Assembly: GCA_025459195.1 (NCBI GenBank) | Contig: JALORF010000002.1 | Location: forward strand, 1-46,454 | Source of the DNA: Beijerinckiaceae bacterium | GTDB lineage: Bacteria > Pseudomonadota > Alphaproteobacteria > Rhizobiales > Beijerinckiaceae | Direction: 5' to 3' | DNA length: 46,454 nt | Part shown: one piece after another, positions 43,579-46,454 of the stretch | How the letters are laid out: the number at the start of each line of letters is the position of its first letter | How positions within the stretch are numbered: position 1 is the first letter of the stretch | Made by a program: the position numbers and the translations under genes | Notes under the pieces: generated by a model | Seen by the model: the letters and a program-made list of their open reading frames with translations, nothing else | Databases searched by the model: none | Told to the model about the DNA's origin: nothing

Positions 43579-45834
43579 CTATGCCATCTGCGGTTGGCGC
43601 GCCGCAAGACTGACATCGAGGCCCTCGTCGAACACGGCAATCGTCACCGGCATGTCATGGCCTTCACCGACCCGGTAGGCGGTCTCGACGGCATGGCCAT
43701 TGGCAAGCTGGTCCGCCAGCACGACGGCGCCATCGACCAGCGGCATCAGGGCCGGCTGGAAGCGATGCAGATCGCGGCTCGAAACCTCGATGAGAACGTG
43801 CTCATAGGCGTCAGTCAGCGCATCGAGCGCCACATCGAGCAGCCCGTCAGCGCTGATCACGGCCTCCCGGCCGGCCCGCCCCGCCGTGATGACATGCAGA
43901 CGGCTTTGCGGATCGCGGTCGATGATGTCGGCAAAGCTGGCATCGCCTGACAGCAGTTCCGACAGGCCCGCCATGCGGGAGCGCTCGCCGGCTGTCAGGT
44001 CGATCAGCAGGGTGGTGTGGTCTTCGGCCAGTTCGCCGCCGAGCAGGCGTGCGGCTCCGGCGCGGGTGCCGGCATCCAGCAACAGCAGGCGAGAGCCGCC
44101 GGATGGGCTGCGCCGACGCACGCAAGCGGCCAGTTGCTCGCCCCAACTTCCGGCATCGTTCATCGGCAGCCGCAGATGCGAGAGGCGGCCGGCCTGGGTG
44201 ATAAGGCCGGCCACGCGGGCGCGGCGGGCATCACGGGCCATGTCATCACGGGCCATGTCATCACTGGCGGCGACAGCGGGATCGTCCATGACGGGCGCTT
44301 CGTTTTCCCCGTTACTGTCGGCGGTCATGCGCCCAGCGCGCATGCCGGAAAAGCGGGCAGCGCCACGCGGCACCGGCTGTGGCTGCGGCATGGGGCCGGC
44401 CGCCATCGCCGGCTGCACGGCGCGCCCGGAGAGCAACTCACGCGAGATCACGGAGGCCAGCGCCACGAAGAAGGTCGCCAGCGTGGCGACGGCCACGGTC
44501 GGCACCTTCTTGGGGAAGCTCGGCGTCATCGGCGTGATCGCACGCGAGATGATGCGGGCATCGGCCGGCGCGGCGTTGTCGGCATCGCGGGCCAGCGCCT
44601 CGCGCTGGCGGCCAAGGAACTGTTCGAGCTGCTCGCGCTGGGTCCGGGCCTCGCGCTCAAGGGCACGCAACTGCACCTCGCTTTCGTTGGCTTCGGTGAC
44701 GGCGCGCTTCTGGGCCTCGATGGTGGCGCTGACTGTCTCGACGCGCGAGCCTGCGATACGGGCCTCGTTCTCGAGCGTCCTGACCGTGCGCTCGGCAGTG
44801 GCGCGGATCTGGCTTTCGAGATCGGCGATCTGGGCGTTGAGTTCCTTGATGCGCGGATGTTCCGGCAGAAGTGTGCGTGTCTCGAGCGCGATCTGGGCGC
44901 GCAGGGTGCCACGCTGCTCGATCAGGCGGCGAATGACCTCGTTGTTGGCGATGTCCGGCACTTCGAAGGTGCGGCCCGCGCGGATCGCCTCGCGCAGGAC
45001 GCGGGCCTTGGCCTGCGAATCCGACTGCACGGCCCGCGCGCTCGACAATTGCTGAGAGAGGTCCGCAAGCTGCTGCTGGGTGATGGTGGTGTTGTTGGCA
45101 CCGATCAGCAAGCCGGAGCGGGCACGGAATTCCTCCACGCGCGCCTCGGCCTCCTGAACCTTCTGGCGCAGTGGCGTGATGGCGCTGCCGAGCCAGGTCG
45201 AGGCTCCGCGCGCCGTATCCTTCTTGGCGGCTTCCTGGGCTTCGAGATAGACAGCCGCGATGGTGTTGGCGGCCTTGGCAGCCAGTTCGGCATCGCGCGA
45301 CTGGAACTCGATGGCGACGATGCGCGAGCGCGTGACCGGAAAAACCAGCAACGCATCATAGTATTTTTCGAGGACCCGATCCTCCGGGGTGCGGTCAGCC
45401 GGGTTGCGCGACAGGCCGATCTTGACCATCAGTTCCGAGACACTGCCGAACAGGCCGGCACCTGAATCGAACTCCGGATTGCCGACGAGCTTGAGACGGC
45501 GAATGGCTTCGCGGGCAAGGTCGCGGCTCATCACCACCTGGACCTGGCTGGTCACGGCCTCGGTGTCGATGCGGTCGACGCTGACGTCGCGGTCCCCGGC
45601 CGGGCGGGTGTAGAAGCCGTCGCGCGCTTCGAGCAGGATGCGCGCCTCGCCCGTATATTTTGGCGTCAGCATGTGAACGAGCACGAACGAACCGACGAGC
45701 GCGACAAGCGTCGGGATGATGATCCAGAACTTGTGGGCCGCCACAGCGCGCCACAGCGCGTTGAGATCGAGCATGCCGTCAGCGGACGGTGACGGGACAT
45801 TGCGCTGCTGTGCCGAAGATTCCACCGATGCCAT
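43579..45834 (-). CDS. Wzz/ExoP-type chain-length determinant with degenerate kinase domain
   Basis: 751-aa inner-membrane polysaccharide co-polymerase. Transmembrane 1 is at about 36-57 (FWIIIPTLVALVGSFVLVHML); the periplasmic Wzz domain has a long coiled coil (about 190-440, with AEARVEEFRAR, QIADLESQIRATAERTVRTLENE and RALEREARTQREQLEQFL); transmembrane 2 is near 475-495 (TVAVATLATFFVALASV). The cytoplasmic C-terminal domain resembles BY-kinases, but the P-loop position reads LLLLDAGTRAGAARLLGGEL without GK[ST], and there is no Tyr-rich tail. It should therefore not be an active tyrosine autokinase. Start at 45834 (MASVESSAQQRN). Confidence 0.9.
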   Translation of the reverse strand: MASVESSAQQRNVPSPSADGMLDLNALWRAVAAHKFWIIIPTLVALVGSFVLVHMLTPKYTGEARILLEARDGFYTRPAGDRDVSVDRIDTEAVTSQVQVVMSRDLAREAIRRLKLVGNPEFDSGAGLFGSVSELMVKIGLSRNPADRTPEDRVLEKYYDALLVFPVTRSRIVAIEFQSRDAELAAKAANTIAAVYLEAQEAAKKDTARGASTWLGSAITPLRQKVQEAEARVEEFRARSGLLIGANNTTITQQQLADLSQQLSSARAVQSDSQAKARVLREAIRAGRTFEVPDIANNEVIRRLIEQRGTLRAQIALETRTLLPEHPRIKELNAQIADLESQIRATAERTVRTLENEARIAGSRVETVSATIEAQKRAVTEANESEVQLRALEREARTQREQLEQFLGRQREALARDADNAAPADARIISRAITPMTPSFPKKVPTVAVATLATFFVALASVISRELLSGRAVQPAMAAGPMPQPQPVPRGAARFSGMRAGRMTADSNGENEAPVMDDPAVAASDDMARDDMARDARRARVAGLITQAGRLSHLRLPMNDAGSWGEQLAACVRRRSPSGGSRLLLLDAGTRAGAARLLGGELAEDHTTLLIDLTAGERSRMAGLSELLSGDASFADIIDRDPQSRLHVITAGRAGREAVISADGLLDVALDALTDAYEHVLIEVSSRDLHRFQPALMPLVDGAVVLADQLANGHAVETAYRVGEGHDMPVTIAVFDEGLDVSLAARQPQMA

Positions 45835-46093
45835 GGCACGATCACTCAACTCAAGGATTGCACATCGGGATGACAGACCGCAGACGCGGCTGCTGCCATG
45901 ACCCTCCCGATGATTACGACTGATTAAGGTTGATGTTGCGTTAAGAGCCGCCAGCGCCCTCGCGCGGCAGCAACGATGACTGTCGATGACACAGGCCATT
46001 CTGGCAGATCGGGCAGTCAGTCCGGAGAGATTTTATTAACCCTAACAGATTACTGATCGGGACCATGTTGAGTATGTCCCACGGTGTTGTCCC

Positions 46094-46454
46094 ATGTTCC
46101 GGAAACTGACCCTGGCTCTGGCCGCGACCGGATTCGTGCTTGGCGCGTGCGCGCCGCGGCACCATGAGTTTGCCGGCGAGTTCACCAGCAGCCACGAACA
46201 GCGCGCACCCTACCAGCTTGCCACTGGTGACCGCCTCCGCGTGATCGTGTTCGGGCAGGACAACCTCTCCAACATCTATGCTGTCGACAGCCAGGGTCGC
46301 ATCTCGATGCCGTTGATCGGGGCCGTCGATGCCACAGGCCGCTCCACCGGCCAGCTCGAACGGCAGATCGAAGCCCGGCTGCGTGGCGGCTTCCTGCGCG
46401 AGCCCAAGGTTTCGGTCGAGGTCGACGCCTACCGCCCGTTCTTCATCCTCGGCG
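46094..46454 (+). CDS. Polysaccharide export outer-membrane lipoprotein, Wza/GumB type (5' part)
   Basis: Only the first 120 codons are in the window; the gene continues past 46454. MFRKLTLALAATGFVLGAC is a lipoprotein signal with lipobox LGAC, so Cys19 is the likely lipidated residue. The next part YQLATGDRLRVIVFGQDNLSNIYAVDSQGRISMPLIG is the Poly_export domain signature found in Wza, GumB and ExoF. Divergent from the Wzz/ExoP-type gene across 259 bp, the usual pairing for a Wzy-dependent exopolysaccharide system. The intergenic region is AT-rich and contains TTAACC-like stretches. Confidence 0.9.
   Translation, partial: MFRKLTLALAATGFVLGACAPRHHEFAGEFTSSHEQRAPYQLATGDRLRVIVFGQDNLSNIYAVDSQGRISMPLIGAVDATGRSTGQLERQIEARLRGGFLREPKVSVEVDAYRPFFILG

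Noticed and set aside
44230-44275. Short direct repeat (GGGCCATGTCATCAC, twice, near 44240-44270) inside the Wzz-like gene
   Set aside because: It encodes the repeated MARDD/MARDA residues of a linker and stays in frame; it looks like a small in-frame duplication in a disordered region and carries no other signal.
46030-46055. CtrA-like TTAACC boxes before the Wza-type gene
   Set aside because: The two TTAA elements nearby do not have the 7-nt spacing of a full CtrA site; only half-site similarity is seen.

Overview
The window is high-GC DNA from an alphaproteobacterium, most likely of the order Hyphomicrobiales (Rhizobiales). The block of class I aminotransferase, hom, glpX and recJ, the class I PHA synthase, the short-form ArgC, the DUF2842 protein and a Zur box of alphaproteobacterial type all fit. 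No rRNA, CRISPR array or insertion sequence was seen. Two tRNAs are present: Gln(CTG) at 83-156 and Glu(TTC) at 18323-18397.

Region A (411-18225) is the most interesting part. It is a dense catabolic island lying between the two tRNAs. It holds a complete Liv-type ABC importer led by a PuuE-like deacetylase, a class A flavin monooxygenase, an MBL-fold hydrolase, an arylmalonate-decarboxylase/maleate-isomerase-like protein lacking both family cysteines, an isochorismatase-like amidohydrolase, a TAXI-TRAP importer, an HMG-CoA-lyase-like enzyme, two class III CoA-transferases, an SDR and a HutC-type GntR regulator. Three copies of one palindrome (TTGTCYGGACAW) sit in front of the main transcription units and tie them into one probable regulon. 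The gene set suggests uptake of an organic acid or N-heteroaromatic compound, hydroxylation or ring opening, hydrolysis and deamidation, CoA activation, and cleavage to central metabolites. The substrate cannot be read from sequence and no exact match to a described pathway is recognised.

Region B (18549-28196) is housekeeping: recJ, glpX, hom and the aminotransferase on the minus strand. Inserted among them are a BciB/HCAR-type flavin-iron-sulfur reductase, a zinc-starvation GTPase (ZigA/CobW) under a clear Zur box, a small secreted protein, an anchored protein and a DUF1993 protein.

Region C (28328-40717) is mixed: a lipoprotein divergent from phaC, REP-like hairpins, DUF3088, a FadL-type porin divergent from a fumarylacetoacetate-hydrolase-family enzyme, an NTF2-like protein, argC, rpsI-rplM, a Ca2+/H+ antiporter, a PaaI thioesterase, an ECHDC3-like crotonase and a CoA-binding protein.

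Region D (40818-46454) starts with a DUF2842 protein and then carries envelope polysaccharide genes: a polysaccharide deacetylase, a CelD/BcsL-type acetyltransferase, a Wzz/ExoP-type protein with a degenerate kinase domain, and the start of a Wza-type export lipoprotein cut by the window end.
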